A stretch of 64,000 nucleotides of DNA. It comes from Kangiellaceae bacterium (GTDB lineage: Bacteria; Pseudomonadota; Gammaproteobacteria; Enterobacterales; Kangiellaceae). The stretch spans positions 1 to 64,000 of the forward strand of contig JAHRVB010000134.1 in the NCBI GenBank assembly GCA_019090895.1, read 5' to 3'. The position numbers were made by a program, and so were the translations under genes. Under the pieces are notes generated by a model. That model saw nothing but the letters and a program-made list of their open reading frames with translations, had not been told where the DNA came from and made no database searches. This document shows, in pieces, positions 42,993 to 53,157 of this stretch (the stretch's first letter is position 1; each line of letters opens with the position of its first letter).

Positions 42993-45572
42993 ATGACCTC
43001 GACTGAAATCCATCGATTTAATTCGCTAATCATCAACTTTAAACAAGGCATCGCATCCTCTGATGGTTGTGACGATAGTGTCGTACTTGACGATAAATCC
43101 TTACAATTAATCAAGCTCTTAGCTGAAGCCGGAGCCGATGGTTGCTCGCGAGATGTGCTGCTCTCTACTATTTGGAACGACAAGATTGTTTCCGATGACT
43201 CCCTCACTAATTTAGTCAGTCAAACTCGTTCTAAATTGTCGAACCTATATCCTGGTCTGATAAAAACGGTTCCGAAAAAGGGGTATAAGATAGAAGTCGA
43301 ACACTCTTGTGAGATTCTCGGTGGAATTAAACACATTGAACCTGAAACGATTCAAACTGAAGCGAATGAGTCGAAACGGACGGTTAGTGGTGATGAAGAG
43401 AATAAGGAGCCTGGATTTACAAAGTTTAAAATACTAATTCCAATGGTAATTTTGGCTGGATTGTTTTTAGCTGTCGGTATTTTCGTATTAGTGCCAAATA
43501 GCCAAACAAAAAAACAGAGTACCATCGCAATACTACCGATTGAAGCCTTTAGTAATGACGAATTTGTAAAGACGAGTGCTGCAAGCTTCACAGAAGAGTT
43601 AACCCATCAATTTACCAATTTTCCAGGAATATACATCGTTTCTCGAACGGCTGCTGCCCGAGTTGCAGACAGTGAACTGTCACTACAAGACATGTCAGAA
43701 CAGTTATCCGCACGATATTTGATTGAAGGAAGTCTAAGAGAATCGGAAAACAAAATACGTATAAATGTCCAGTTGACAGACGGAGAAACTGGTCTTCATA
43801 TTTTCTCCAAGTCGATGACCGCCAAAAAATCCAACTTTGTCAGCAAAACTAATCGAATTATTCAATCAATTAGTCGATTGGTCATTTCAGAAATACCGGC
43901 TCAATTTATCAATAAAGAAGCCAAGCCATTTGATTCAATCGCGATTGCGAAAAAATGTGAGAGCTATTTAGAACTTTCGAAACTGTATTCAGATTTTATA
44001 CTTGAAGATGTATATTCAATTGCCACTCCAGCAGAAACTGCTTGTATCGCCTATTCTCAGTTAGAATTTGGAAACGCGACAGCAAGGTCAAAAATAGCAG
44101 AATTGTACATGGAAATGGCCATTGCAACCCAAGCGAGTCGAAACGAGAAACTTTCATTTATACAGCTAGCTCATCAATATACTGATCAGGCGCTGCAATC
44201 AAATTCTAAAGAGTCTGCTGCTTTAGTCATTAAAGCTAGATTACATTTTTTGCAAATGGAAGACGCTTTAAATAATGGACTTCCCATCGACGATATTTTT
44301 GCAGCGGCCAACGAAAGTCTGAACGAGGGTTTAAAATATCACCCAAATAACATTGGATTGTTAAATTCAAAGGGTGAAATTTATCGAAATATTGGTGTCG
44401 CTAAACGACGCAAAGGGGAATCACCTTTAGTCGATTTTAAAGTTGCCGAGGAAAGCTTTACTCGGGTCATAGAGATTGATTCTGAAACTGATGTCGCTTG
44501 GGCGAAATTAGCCCGCTTGCAGATGTCGACGGCAGCTTATTTCAACGATATCGGTCAATCTCCCATCGAGAAATTAAAACAAAGCATCGTGAGTTACGGA
44601 CAAGCGAGTTTGTTAGCCCCTAAGAAGCCGATGTATTATGTAAAAAAAGGCGATTCGTTAAGTGTTGTCGCAGGATTACTAGCTGCATCTGGTAAGGAGT
44701 ATCAAGGTTTTTTTGATAAGGCGTCAGAGGAGTTCCAAAAGGCGCTGGATATTGCCCCGTCTTTATTTGAAGCTCAAAGCTCTCTTGCCGATTCTTATCG
44801 ACGTAGAGCCAAAGTAGACTTTGCTAAAGGATTGGATTCAACAGATTTTATCAATTTAGCGATAGATGCTGGAAATCGGGCACTTGAACTCAATCCAGAT
44901 TTTGTCTGGTCTTATTTTACCATGATGGAAATCCACCGAACGGGCTATCAGCTCGACTATGCTACACAAAAAGGTTTATCAATCCACTCTAAAGGATGCA
45001 TCGAATTTGCACAAAAGGGAATGGCAATTAAAAATGATTCTGCACGATCGTGGGTTTCTTTGATTGATTGTAAACAAACCCAGGTGAGAGTTTTCATAGA
45101 AGACAAGCAATTTGATGCAGCTCAAACCTTGCTAGAAAATATCGATATCGATATTAAGCGATTATTAGAGCTTGATCCCACTTATTCTTACGGTCTACAA
45201 ATCAACGGCATACAGTTGTTGCTCAGACAAGTTTCCAACGGTACTTTTCAATATACTAAGGCATTGGAATTATTAGAGCGCGCACAAGCTTTAAATCCTA
45301 CAGATAAAGAAAGGAAGATAGCATTGCTTGAAGCGATGCTGTATCAGTTCAAACACAAAAACAACGATTCCACAGTGACCTGGGGCAAATTTAATTCGAT
45401 ATTTGGGGAGGGGGATATGTCGCACAATTCGGATGAAATACTCTTTTTGAAAGCGGCCTACTTGAAAGCGCTGGGAGAGGATGAGCCGCTAACTGATATT
45501 CAGAATAAAATTGGCGCAAAATCTGAACTTACCCTCAACAGGCTCAATCGCAAATACCACGCTTTGTTATAA
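42993..45572 (+). CDS. CadC/ToxR-like transmembrane regulator with FlgO-like and TPR domains
   Basis: 859 aa. An N-terminal winged helix of the OmpR/CadC type (about 25-100) has LIKLLAEAGADGCSRDVLLSTIWND, LTNLVSQTRSKL and KTVPKKGYKIE. One transmembrane helix (about 145-168) separates it from a periplasmic part. That part begins with a FlgO/TolB-like domain (about 175-275, IAILPIEAFSNDEF, YLIEGSLRESENKIRINVQL) and continues with TPR-like repeats to the C-terminus. Proteins of this plan are one-component membrane regulators that bind DNA while sensing in the periplasm. Its target is unknown. The middle and C-terminal layout matches the protein encoded just upstream. Confidence 0.85.
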   Translation: MTSTEIHRFNSLIINFKQGIASSDGCDDSVVLDDKSLQLIKLLAEAGADGCSRDVLLSTIWNDKIVSDDSLTNLVSQTRSKLSNLYPGLIKTVPKKGYKIEVEHSCEILGGIKHIEPETIQTEANESKRTVSGDEENKEPGFTKFKILIPMVILAGLFLAVGIFVLVPNSQTKKQSTIAILPIEAFSNDEFVKTSAASFTEELTHQFTNFPGIYIVSRTAAARVADSELSLQDMSEQLSARYLIEGSLRESENKIRINVQLTDGETGLHIFSKSMTAKKSNFVSKTNRIIQSISRLVISEIPAQFINKEAKPFDSIAIAKKCESYLELSKLYSDFILEDVYSIATPAETACIAYSQLEFGNATARSKIAELYMEMAIATQASRNEKLSFIQLAHQYTDQALQSNSKESAALVIKARLHFLQMEDALNNGLPIDDIFAAANESLNEGLKYHPNNIGLLNSKGEIYRNIGVAKRRKGESPLVDFKVAEESFTRVIEIDSETDVAWAKLARLQMSTAAYFNDIGQSPIEKLKQSIVSYGQASLLAPKKPMYYVKKGDSLSVVAGLLAASGKEYQGFFDKASEEFQKALDIAPSLFEAQSSLADSYRRRAKVDFAKGLDSTDFINLAIDAGNRALELNPDFVWSYFTMMEIHRTGYQLDYATQKGLSIHSKGCIEFAQKGMAIKNDSARSWVSLIDCKQTQVRVFIEDKQFDAAQTLLENIDIDIKRLLELDPTYSYGLQINGIQLLLRQVSNGTFQYTKALELLERAQALNPTDKERKIALLEAMLYQFKHKNNDSTVTWGKFNSIFGEGDMSHNSDEILFLKAAYLKALGEDEPLTDIQNKIGAKSELTLNRLNRKYHALL

Positions 45573-45730
45573 TTGTCTTTTCCAATCATTTACGTCGTAA
45601 GCACCGAGCGTACTGATTCTAGATCTGTTTTACCTTTTTAGGCTTTTCTTTAGTTTTTATTCCGTTTTTTAGAAACAAGACTCTTTACTCTTGCTAGCGT
45701 ATTCAAGCAAAGAGGAGTTTTACCAGCAAT

Positions 45731-47407
45731 ATGAATAGTTCTAGTTTTAGTCCAAATCAAGGCCAAATCACAAGGAGCATTTCGATGCTTGGCGCCATAA
45801 TGGCGATAGTAGGGCTAACTGCTTGTGGCGGCGGAGGTGGAGGAAAAAAGTCTGACCCTCCGGTAACCAGCACTAATTCTTCACCAACGGTTCAAGCCGG
45901 AGATAAGCAAACGGTTGATGAACAAGTTGAAGTGTCACTAACGAGTGAGGCACAAGATTCTGATGGAAGCATCGTAACTTATTCGTGGCGACAACTATCT
46001 GGCGAGTCCGTCAGCTTAAGTTCATCGAATCAAGCGTCAACATCTTTCTTATCGCCGATAACAACGGTCAATGTCACTCTCGAATTCGAACTAACTGTCA
46101 CCGATAATGAAAATGCTACTGCGATAGACCGTGTTGAGGTAGATGTACTGCCGGTAAATCTATCGCCAGTCGCATCGGCAGGTGTCGACCAAACTGTCGA
46201 CGAGCAAACTCAGGTTAGTTTAATCGGTACAGGCACCGACAGTGATGGCAGTATTGTCGTGTATCAATGGCGGCAAGTTAGTGGGGTTTCTGTGATCATT
46301 GAAGATGCGGGACTATCACAAGCTCAATTCATCGCGCCCACCGTGAGTGGATTAGAGTTGGCCGAATTTGAATTGATGGTAACTGACAATGAAACGGCGA
46401 CAGATATTGATGTTGTTCGTATAGAATTTTTACCGGTTAACGATGCGCCTGTCGTCATACTAGCGGATGAAATTACAGTTATAGAAAGTAGCACTGTCTA
46501 TCTCGACGCGACAGTCGGTGATCCTGATGGCCAAATCATGGGTTTGCAATGGACCCAAGCATCGGGAGTACCTGTGATTCTCAATGGCGTTAATCAAGCA
46601 CAAGTCAATTTTATCGCCCCCGTCGTCGCTCAATCAACTTCACTAGTATTTCATATGACAGCAACTGACAATGAAGATGCAACCACCACTGAATCCATCA
46701 CCGTTATAGTTAACAATTATCCAAGGAGCGTATTGAACGATACAGGTGTGAATGAGTGCGCCAATTTTGGTGACGACAGAACTTGTCCTTCGAGCGATAT
46801 TCCGGGACAAGATGCAGACTATGGCAGAGATGCTTTAGCGCGAGCTGGAAACATTATTAAACAAGGGCAGGGTAATGCCGGTTTCGATTTTAGCAAATTG
46901 GACAGTTCCGGAGCCGAATTAGCTAATAGTGCAGTGGAATGGAGTTGCATCAGGGACAACGTCACTAGTTTGGTATGGGAGATAAAAACCACGGTCGATG
47001 GTTTACATTTAAATACCAATACCTACAGCTGGTTAAATGGGGATGAAAGTAACAATGGTGGTGACATCGGCTTAGCAAATGGTGGTGTGTGTATTGGTAG
47101 CCAATGCGATACGGAGTCCTTTGTTAACGCCGTAAATGAAGCGAGCTACTGTGGTTTTTCCGATTGGCGAATAGCAAGTTATTTAGAGTTTGATTCGATT
47201 AATGATTATGGAATTGGGTCTGTTGATCCATCGTTCTTCCCTAATTATCCAACCACTCTAGGTGGGTATTATTGGACCAGTAATTCTTTGCTGGGTTCAA
47301 AAGCGAGAGATTTTTCTATGGATTTTGGTAATCATAGCGTTAGTGCAAAAACCAATGCTCGTTATGTCAGGTTAGTCAGAAGCGTTAACCAAGAAACTAA
47401 TAACTAG
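45731..47407 (+). CDS. Lipoprotein with PKD/Ig-like repeats and a DUF1566 (Lcl) C-terminus
   Basis: 558 aa. Signal peptide with lipobox GLTAC at about residues 28-32, then a Gly-rich spacer. Three PKD/Ig-like domains (about 50-145, 146-240, 241-330) share the pattern AGxDQTVDEQ...SDGSIVxYxWRQxSG...ATDNExAT. The C-terminal 220 residues are a DUF1566/Lcl-type domain with SLVWEIKT, YSWLNGDESNNGGD, CGFSDWRIASYLEFDSI and YYWTSNS. Probably an anchored surface protein. A smaller DUF1566 gene follows after only eight bases. Confidence 0.83.
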   Translation: MNSSSFSPNQGQITRSISMLGAIMAIVGLTACGGGGGGKKSDPPVTSTNSSPTVQAGDKQTVDEQVEVSLTSEAQDSDGSIVTYSWRQLSGESVSLSSSNQASTSFLSPITTVNVTLEFELTVTDNENATAIDRVEVDVLPVNLSPVASAGVDQTVDEQTQVSLIGTGTDSDGSIVVYQWRQVSGVSVIIEDAGLSQAQFIAPTVSGLELAEFELMVTDNETATDIDVVRIEFLPVNDAPVVILADEITVIESSTVYLDATVGDPDGQIMGLQWTQASGVPVILNGVNQAQVNFIAPVVAQSTSLVFHMTATDNEDATTTESITVIVNNYPRSVLNDTGVNECANFGDDRTCPSSDIPGQDADYGRDALARAGNIIKQGQGNAGFDFSKLDSSGAELANSAVEWSCIRDNVTSLVWEIKTTVDGLHLNTNTYSWLNGDESNNGGDIGLANGGVCIGSQCDTESFVNAVNEASYCGFSDWRIASYLEFDSINDYGIGSVDPSFFPNYPTTLGGYYWTSNSLLGSKARDFSMDFGNHSVSAKTNARYVRLVRSVNQETNN

Positions 47408-47415
47408 GAGTTTAT

Positions 47416-47934
47416 ATGAGATTTATAACTAATTTAGTCGTAATTATAATTTTACTGATTGGCGAACTACGGGCACAAGATTGCTTTGATAATATACGGC
47501 CAACAGCTCCAGATGAGCGCTTTCTAGATCATCTAGATGGTACTTTCACTGACCGAAAAACTGGCTTAATTTGGTCCCGTTGTTTCTTGGGGCAATCATG
47601 GACCGAGGATGGCTGTGAGGGAGATATTGTTGTTAGAGGCTGGGACGTTGTTCTAGCCCAGACCGAGGAATCAGAGTACGCCGGTATGACCGACTGGCGT
47701 GTACCCAATATAAAAGAGTTACGCTCCATCATCGAACAATCTTGTATTCAGCCAGAAACAAATTTAAATTTCTTCGTAGATATCGGCGCGGCGTCAGTCT
47801 GGTCATCAACGCCTGATTTTGACGATACGTTGAGTGCCTATGCGTTCACTTTTGGTGGAACCAGCCGCTCATTTTCGCCTTACCCTCAAAAAAGCTTTGC
47901 GTCACTAAGAGCGTTAATGATCAGAGAATTATGA
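47416..47934 (+). CDS. Secreted DUF1566 (Lcl-type) protein
   Basis: 172 aa with a signal peptide (about residues 1-20, LIGELRAQD). The mature protein is a single DUF1566 domain: TFTDRKTGLIWSRC, GMTDWRVPNIKELRSIIEQSC, SVWSSTPDF and SFASLRALMIREL. It shares that domain with the C-terminus of the preceding lipoprotein and starts eight bases after it with AGGAG as ribosome-binding site, so the two are translationally close and probably act together at the cell surface. Function unknown. Confidence 0.85.
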   Translation: MRFITNLVVIIILLIGELRAQDCFDNIRPTAPDERFLDHLDGTFTDRKTGLIWSRCFLGQSWTEDGCEGDIVVRGWDVVLAQTEESEYAGMTDWRVPNIKELRSIIEQSCIQPETNLNFFVDIGAASVWSSTPDFDDTLSAYAFTFGGTSRSFSPYPQKSFASLRALMIREL

Positions 47935-48073
47935 TTGGAACTAACACTGTCGAATCGTTTAATTGAGACTTTCTGACTAAACCAATTAATTCGTGTTTGT
48001 ATAGTTCATGGATTAGTACTTAGTGATTGATGGTGAAAATATTTGGACTCATTGAATAGGAGCGATATCTAAG

Positions 48074-48583
48074 TTGGAAATAGAACGTGGTACAGCAGCG
48101 TGGCGAAAACGCTGGAAGAAATATCAAAAACGCTACGAAACACTGTGCGCCGTGGGATCGATATTTATTGTTGTGGGTTTAGTCTTGTTGTTCGGAACAG
48201 GAGGGGCCACAGCTTTACCGAAGTACCTAGAACTTTATCTTAATAGTGAGACGAGCTTAGGTAAATTCGATGATAATTGGCGTGGTAATCAATATAGTCA
48301 AACAGGTACTGGCGTCAGTTTCTCAATGTATGAGGTTAGTTTTAAATTTGCAGCCAACGGTCAGTTTTACATAGGTGACGGGACTATCAATTATCCTCCA
48401 AGACCGTCGAGTTCGGTTGTTGTTTATTATGCTGGTTCAAATCCAAATAATAATAGTCTAGAAAGCCCGAACCTGACTCGCTTGTTAATTTTGAGTTTTG
48501 TCGGTTGGTTTCCGCTTTTGATAGGTTTGAAGTGTGGTTTGGTCAGCTATTGGTATTTTAGGTTATGCCGAAAACACTCGTAA
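48074..48583 (+). CDS. Uncharacterised membrane protein
   Basis: 169 aa from the TTG at 48074 with AGGAG eleven bases upstream. A basic N-terminus (AAWRKRWKKYQKRYE) is followed by a transmembrane helix (about 25-50), a soluble middle with AANGQFYIGDGTINYPPRPSSSVVVYY, and a second helix (about 135-155, LLILSFVGWFPLLIGLKCGL). The middle part should face the periplasm. The layout resembles small DUF3592-type proteins, which have two helices around a beta domain, but I cannot confirm it. Monocistronic. Confidence 0.65.
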   Translation: MEIERGTAAWRKRWKKYQKRYETLCAVGSIFIVVGLVLLFGTGGATALPKYLELYLNSETSLGKFDDNWRGNQYSQTGTGVSFSMYEVSFKFAANGQFYIGDGTINYPPRPSSSVVVYYAGSNPNNNSLESPNLTRLLILSFVGWFPLLIGLKCGLVSYWYFRLCRKHS

Positions 48584-48615
48584 CTAGAGTTTATTTTAGG
48601 ACAGGATACCAAAAA

Positions 48616-48647
48616 CAAAAAAGCCGATGGATATCATCGGCTTTTTT
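48616..48647. terminator. Bidirectional terminator between the membrane protein gene and ppa
   Basis: AAAAAGCCGATG, loop GATAT (48630-48634), CATCGGCTTTTT, with A/T runs on both sides. It can end both convergent genes. Confidence 0.9.
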
Positions 48648-48685
48648 TAAGACAAATTTACAAAGGGATAATTGATTAATCGCTG

Positions 48686-49234
48686 CTAAAACGCTGGTTT
48701 CTCTGGTGCGTCTTCGTAGCGTTTTACACTGTCGATAATTTCTTGTTTTGCAGCGGCAGCATCTTTCCAACCATCGATCTTTACCCATTTTCCAGGCTCA
48801 AGATCTTTATAATGCTCGAAGAAATGTTGGATTTGGTTTAATAAAAGCTCAGGCATGTCATCAGTTTCTTTAATGCCTTGGTATATAGGCGATAATTTCT
48901 TAAGCGGGACTGCAAGAATTTTAGCGTCTGTACCCGACTCGTCAGTCATTAATAGCATACCGATTGGACGACAAGTAATCACCGAGCCAGCTAGTAAAGG
49001 GAACGGTGTAGGAACAAGAACGTCAACCGGATCGCCGTCATCAGATAACGTATGAGGCACGTAACCATAGTTAGTTGGGTAGTGCATACAAGTCGCCATA
49101 AAGCGATCGACAAACAAAGCACCAGTATCTTTATCTACTTCATATTTAACTGGATCGGCATGTGCCGGAATTTCAATAATGACATTAATTTCCTCAGGAA
49201 GGTTTTTTCCTGCAGGGACTATGTTTAGGCTCAT
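48686..49234 (-). CDS. ppa: Soluble inorganic pyrophosphatase (family I)
   Basis: 182 aa, the size of bacterial family I PPases. The core residues are visible: [53 protein letters not shown] (the DGDPVD signature metal site), and SDTDAKIL-like [12 protein letters not shown]. It hydrolyses cytoplasmic PPi. It is divergent from the membrane PPase gene at 49636, so the region pairs a heat-wasting and an energy-conserving pyrophosphatase. A TATAAT box lies 36 bases upstream of its ATG. Confidence 0.97.
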   Translation of the reverse strand: MSLNIVPAGKNLPEEINVIIEIPAHADPVKYEVDKDTGALFVDRFMATCMHYPTNYGYVPHTLSDDGDPVDVLVPTPFPLLAGSVITCRPIGMLLMTDESGTDAKILAVPLKKLSPIYQGIKETDDMPELLLNQIQHFFEHYKDLEPGKWVKIDGWKDAAAAKQEIIDSVKRYEDAPEKPAF

Positions 49235-49635
49235 GATTTTGATTTCATTACAGTTAGATTTGGGCGCGTATTATAACGATAGTGCACTGCAAAATAAACA
49301 GTCGCTCCAAAATAATTTAATAGCTTAAAAATCAAAGGGTTAAAATAACTATCCTCAGTTGATTGTCCTCGTTTAGACTTTATTGATATACAAGGTATAG
49401 ATTTTTCCAGTTTGATTCAAATCGCAGGAAAAAATCGAGAAGATTGGCATTAACCTAGCGAATTCTTCGAACCTTAGGCATTGGGCGGTCGATTTAAAAT
49501 ATTGACGATCGGTGTCCAGAAGTAGGTCTGCCCATCAGTGAAGTGAAAATAAACTGATAGCTAGATTGATTTTGGAGGGATTTAGTCTTTCTGATTTTAG
49601 CTATCGTAATAATAATTAAATCTTGTGAGGGAAGT
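49235..49635. other. Divergent promoter region of ppa and hppA
   Basis: 400 bases without a gene. On the minus strand a perfect TATAAT (49275 down to 49270) fits as the ppa -10 element; no good -35 is visible. On the plus side a long-range inverted repeat GATAGCTA (49556-49563) and TAGCTATC (49598-49605) precedes hppA and could shape its leader. Confidence 0.5.
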
Positions 49636-51654
49636 ATGGATCTTGTTCAAATACCGCCAATTCTTGGCGTAGTCGGGCTTGTAGTAGCCTTTGTCATTTA
49701 TTTACTAATCGTAAAAAATCCAGGTGGTGAGGGTAAAACAGCAAAGATAGCTGCGGATATCCATGACGGCGCGATGGTATTCATGCGCCGAGAGTATACG
49801 ATTCTCGCTGGATTTTTAGTTGTATTAACCATTCTTTTATATTTTGGATTCGAAAGCTGGCATACCTCAGCGGCATTTGTAGTCGGTGCATTTAGTTCGG
49901 CAATTGCCGGTTATATAGGAATGTTAACGGCAACCAAAGCAAATGTAAGAACAACCGTAGCAGCGGCCGAAAAAGGCTCGTCTGCAGCGCTCACAATCGC
50001 TTTTTATGGTGGTTCAGTGATGGGATTAGCGGTTGCATCTATGGGGCTGCTGGGACTAGGAGCACTCTACTATTTTTTCGGCTTGGAACATGCAGAAGCT
50101 ATTCATGGTTTTGGAATGGGCGGATCGATCGTCGCGTTATTCTCTCGTGTCGGTGGCGGTATTTTTACTAAGAGTGCAGATGTAGGAGCAGATCTAGTCG
50201 GTAAAATTGAAGCCGGTATCCCAGAAGATGACCCAAGAAATCCTGGTGTGATCGCCGATAATGTTGGAGATAATGTTGGTGACGTAGCGGGAATGGGATC
50301 GGATATCTTCGAGTCTTACTGTGGTTCAATGATTGCGACTATAGCCATCGCCTCAACGATGGGTCTTGCTTCAGTCAATTTTTTATCTCAGAACGGCAAA
50401 GAATTTCTCATGGTATTGCCTCTAATGCTCTCCTCAGCAGGACTGTTGTGTTCTATTGTCGGAATAGTCATGGTAAAAATGTTTTCTGGAATGGAGCCTG
50501 CTAAGGCTCTAAGAACAGGAACATTAGGCGCCACTATTATTCTTATCGGTGCAGCTTACTTTATCGTCGCTAATCTTGGCTTGCACTTACATGTTTGGTA
50601 TTGCGTTATCGTTGGTGCTGTTGGTGGAAGTATTATTGGATTAGTCACAGAATATTATACCGGTGGCAAACCTGTCCGTGATTTAGCAAGAGAAGGTGAA
50701 ACAGGACCAGCGACGGTCATGATCAGTGGTTTAGCACTTGGTATGGAATCGGTGGTAGTTCCGGTATTAACCATTGCAGGGATTATCTTTGCTAGCTCCT
50801 ATTTACTAGGCGATGCAGGCGTTTATGGTGTTGGAATTGCGGCGGTGGGAATGTTGGCTACGGTTGGTATTACTATGGCAATCGATGCTTATGGTCCTGT
50901 CGCTGATAACGCTGGTGGAATTGCTGAAATGGCTGGACTGGGTGAAGATGTACGTAAAATTACAGACGGTTTGGATGAAGTCGGCAATACTACCGCGGCT
51001 ATCGGTAAAGGGTTTGCAATCGGCGCCGCTGGCCTTGCTGCGTTGGCTATTATTGCTGCGTTTATTGAAATAGTTTCTGTCAGTATCGAAGACTTTTCAC
51101 TCGATATCAGTAATCCGCTAGTACTAATGGGCATGTTTATTGGCGGTATATTCCCGTTCTTGGTTTCTGCAATTACCATGCGCGCGGTTGGAACCGCTGC
51201 GTTTGATATGATTAAGGAAATACGCCGACAATTTAAAGAGATCCCCGGTTTAATGGAGGGGACTGCCGAGCCTGATAGTGCTAAGTGTATTGATATCGCA
51301 ACTAAAGCGGCTTTAAGGAAAATGCTGCTTCCCGGTGCGTTAGCAATTGCAGCTCCCGCAGTTGTGGGTTTCACATTAGGTGCAGCAGCGTTAGGCGGTA
51401 TGCTTTCTGGTGCATTGATAACCTGTGTACTCATGGCGCTAATGATGGCTAATGCGGGTGGCGCTTGGGACAACGCCAAGAAGCACGTTGAAAAAGGTAA
51501 TCTTGGTGGCAAAGGATCAGATACTCATGCTGCCGTAGTTGTCGGAGACACTGTTGGCGACCCTTTCAAAGATACCTCCGGACCAGCAATGAATATCTTA
51601 ATTAATGTAATGGCTATTGTTAGTCTAGTGATAGCGCCGCTATTAACATTTTAG
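49636..51654 (+). CDS. hppA: Ion-translocating membrane pyrophosphatase, K+-dependent type
   Basis: 672 aa with about sixteen hydrophobic helices. The catalytic PPi/Mg site is in [27 protein letters not shown] and [18 protein letters not shown]; the second acidic site is in [13 protein letters not shown] near the C-terminus. The segment [10 protein letters not shown] (about residue 450) has Ala where K+-independent enzymes have Lys, so it is predicted to need K+. Whether it pumps H+ or Na+ cannot be decided by eye. It conserves PPi energy as an ion gradient and, in this neighbourhood, may act with PPi-phosphofructokinase. A terminator follows at 51734-51763. Confidence 0.95.
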   Translation: MDLVQIPPILGVVGLVVAFVIYLLIVKNPGGEGKTAKIAADIHDGAMVFMRREYTILAGFLVVLTILLYFGFESWHTSAAFVVGAFSSAIAGYIGMLTATKANVRTTVAAAEKGSSAALTIAFYGGSVMGLAVASMGLLGLGALYYFFGLEHAEAIHGFGMGGSIVALFSRVGGGIFTKSADVGADLVGKIEAGIPEDDPRNPGVIADNVGDNVGDVAGMGSDIFESYCGSMIATIAIASTMGLASVNFLSQNGKEFLMVLPLMLSSAGLLCSIVGIVMVKMFSGMEPAKALRTGTLGATIILIGAAYFIVANLGLHLHVWYCVIVGAVGGSIIGLVTEYYTGGKPVRDLAREGETGPATVMISGLALGMESVVVPVLTIAGIIFASSYLLGDAGVYGVGIAAVGMLATVGITMAIDAYGPVADNAGGIAEMAGLGEDVRKITDGLDEVGNTTAAIGKGFAIGAAGLAALAIIAAFIEIVSVSIEDFSLDISNPLVLMGMFIGGIFPFLVSAITMRAVGTAAFDMIKEIRRQFKEIPGLMEGTAEPDSAKCIDIATKAALRKMLLPGALAIAAPAVVGFTLGAAALGGMLSGALITCVLMALMMANAGGAWDNAKKHVEKGNLGGKGSDTHAAVVVGDTVGDPFKDTSGPAMNILINVMAIVSLVIAPLLTF

Positions 51655-51733
51655 CCAATTTAAGACTTTCATTGGATTGCGGTTAGTAAAATAAATTACG
51701 AATCGCTATCCAGATCATGTCGTATGTTCAACA

Positions 51734-51763
51734 AGAGTCTTCATTGTAAGGCTCTTTTTTTTT
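51734..51763 (+). terminator. Rho-independent terminator after hppA
   Basis: AGAGTCTT (51734-51741), 6-base loop, AAGGCTCT (51748-51755, one G.T pair), then a run of eight or more T. Confidence 0.88.
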
Positions 51764-51922
51764 GCATTCAATTGGTTGATTTTTATCTAGGCTTACAAGC
51801 ATGGTGTGTCATTTATAAATGAATTAAGTGAATGTTTTTATTAAATAAACTGAATAATTTATGAAATTTTGCCATACTTGTTCGCATATATTATTTGCGT
51901 AAATTATTCATTGAGGTTTTAC

Positions 51923-52993
51923 GTGTCAGGTAGTTACCAAGAGTTCTTAGAATTAGACCAAGAAATTCAACAGGAATTCTTTGAAGATGTTGTTGCGGCA
52001 GTTACCGATGTCAATCAATGTGTTTCCGAACTAGAAAGTGGCGTATGCGGGTCTGTCATCGATCGGTTATTTCGAGCAATACACACCGTTAAAGGCAACT
52101 GCAACATGGTGTTTTTGACCGAATTTGTGAATTCCACTCACAAACTGGAAGACCTTTTCGCTCTCATTCGCTCAGAGGATATTGAATATCATTCTGTCTA
52201 CGGTCGTTTCGCTGTTCAGGTGGTGAATCTGGTTAAACAACAATTAACTCAGTTAATAGAAAATGCTGAACTGGACAATGAAGTTCTTCAAAAACTTCGT
52301 TCATTAATTGAACAAATTGAAAACTCAACCGATAAAGATCGAATTTCCTTAACTGAAAAAGCGATTATTGCTATCGACGATGGACACTTTTCGATTTCAA
52401 TGGTGATGCAAGATCCGGAAGACGGACACGCTTTTAGTTTTATGGACGCAACCGATATAGAATTTTTTGAATATATGTCTGCTCGATATCAGCTTAGCCC
52501 GGTTCAACATCAGTTTTTTCATATTTTTTCTGATTTAGCGTTAAAACTTAATGCTAAGCTGGGGCGGTCGGTTGAAGAACAGCAAATTCGAGCGGCGTTA
52601 GTTTTTATCCATCTTTCACAAAAAATGAATGATCAAGGTAAAGGGGAATCACTCAATTTACCTCAAGTGATTGTTGCCTCCGGTATATTGTCTCGAATGG
52701 CCGGTTGGACTGAAGCGGCTGATCTTTGTTTGCAGTCATTAGAATTTCATGACGGCAGTGGAGCACCACGTGCGCTTAGCGGCGATGATATTCATCCAGC
52801 TGCCCAAGTCATTTCGTTGTCCTATGAATTTGCATTTATCGTTATGCAACATTTCGAATTAGGTTACAAGCAATCCTTGTTTACCGCCGTTAAACAGATA
52901 AATTCTCTAAAAGACACACGATTCAAAGGACGTCTAATTCAAAGATTTAATGCCTTAGTTAAATCCGAATATCTTGGTAATAAAAAGTTCTAA
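51923..52993 (+). CDS. HPt-domain protein with degenerate HD-GYP-like C-terminus
   Basis: 356 aa from the GTG at 51923, which has TGAGG seven bases upstream; the longer frame adds an unrelated hydrophobic leader. The N-terminal HPt domain (about 1-115) has the phospho-accepting His in AIHTVKGNCNMV. The C-terminal half (about 155-350) resembles HD-GYP: LEFHDGSGAPRALSGDDIHPAAQVISLS matches the GYP loop region. The HD dyad is missing, since AALVFIHLSQKMN stands where an HDIGK-type motif is expected, and GYP reads GAP. It is therefore probably not a c-di-GMP hydrolase but a phosphotransfer/scaffold protein. No kinase is adjacent. Confidence 0.78.
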   Translation: MSGSYQEFLELDQEIQQEFFEDVVAAVTDVNQCVSELESGVCGSVIDRLFRAIHTVKGNCNMVFLTEFVNSTHKLEDLFALIRSEDIEYHSVYGRFAVQVVNLVKQQLTQLIENAELDNEVLQKLRSLIEQIENSTDKDRISLTEKAIIAIDDGHFSISMVMQDPEDGHAFSFMDATDIEFFEYMSARYQLSPVQHQFFHIFSDLALKLNAKLGRSVEEQQIRAALVFIHLSQKMNDQGKGESLNLPQVIVASGILSRMAGWTEAADLCLQSLEFHDGSGAPRALSGDDIHPAAQVISLSYEFAFIVMQHFELGYKQSLFTAVKQINSLKDTRFKGRLIQRFNALVKSEYLGNKKF

Positions 52994-53027
52994 TACTGGT
53001 TATAATTGTAGAAAACGCCACTATATT

Positions 53028-53063
53028 TTCCTAGCTCCTAGCTCCTAGCTCCTAGCTCCTAAT
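53028..53063. repeat. Heptamer tandem repeat, reverse orientation
   Basis: TCCTAGC-type heptamers in five near-identical copies; on the minus strand they read (AGGAGCT)4 then AGGAAAA. Same unit length and same ending as the arrays at 1261-1295 and 62469-62510. Confidence 0.8.
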
Positions 53064-53157
53064 TCTGTTCACCTTGATATTAATTAACCCCTTTTGCGAC
53101 CTGTTACGTTTGTAATGATCGAAAGACAAGTGATAAAACCATAAAGGAGAGAACAAT

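Noticed and set aside
50889-51512. 207-codon minus-strand frame inside hppA
   Set aside because: Shadow of the membrane pyrophosphatase; Ala/Pro/Ile-rich translation with no family features.
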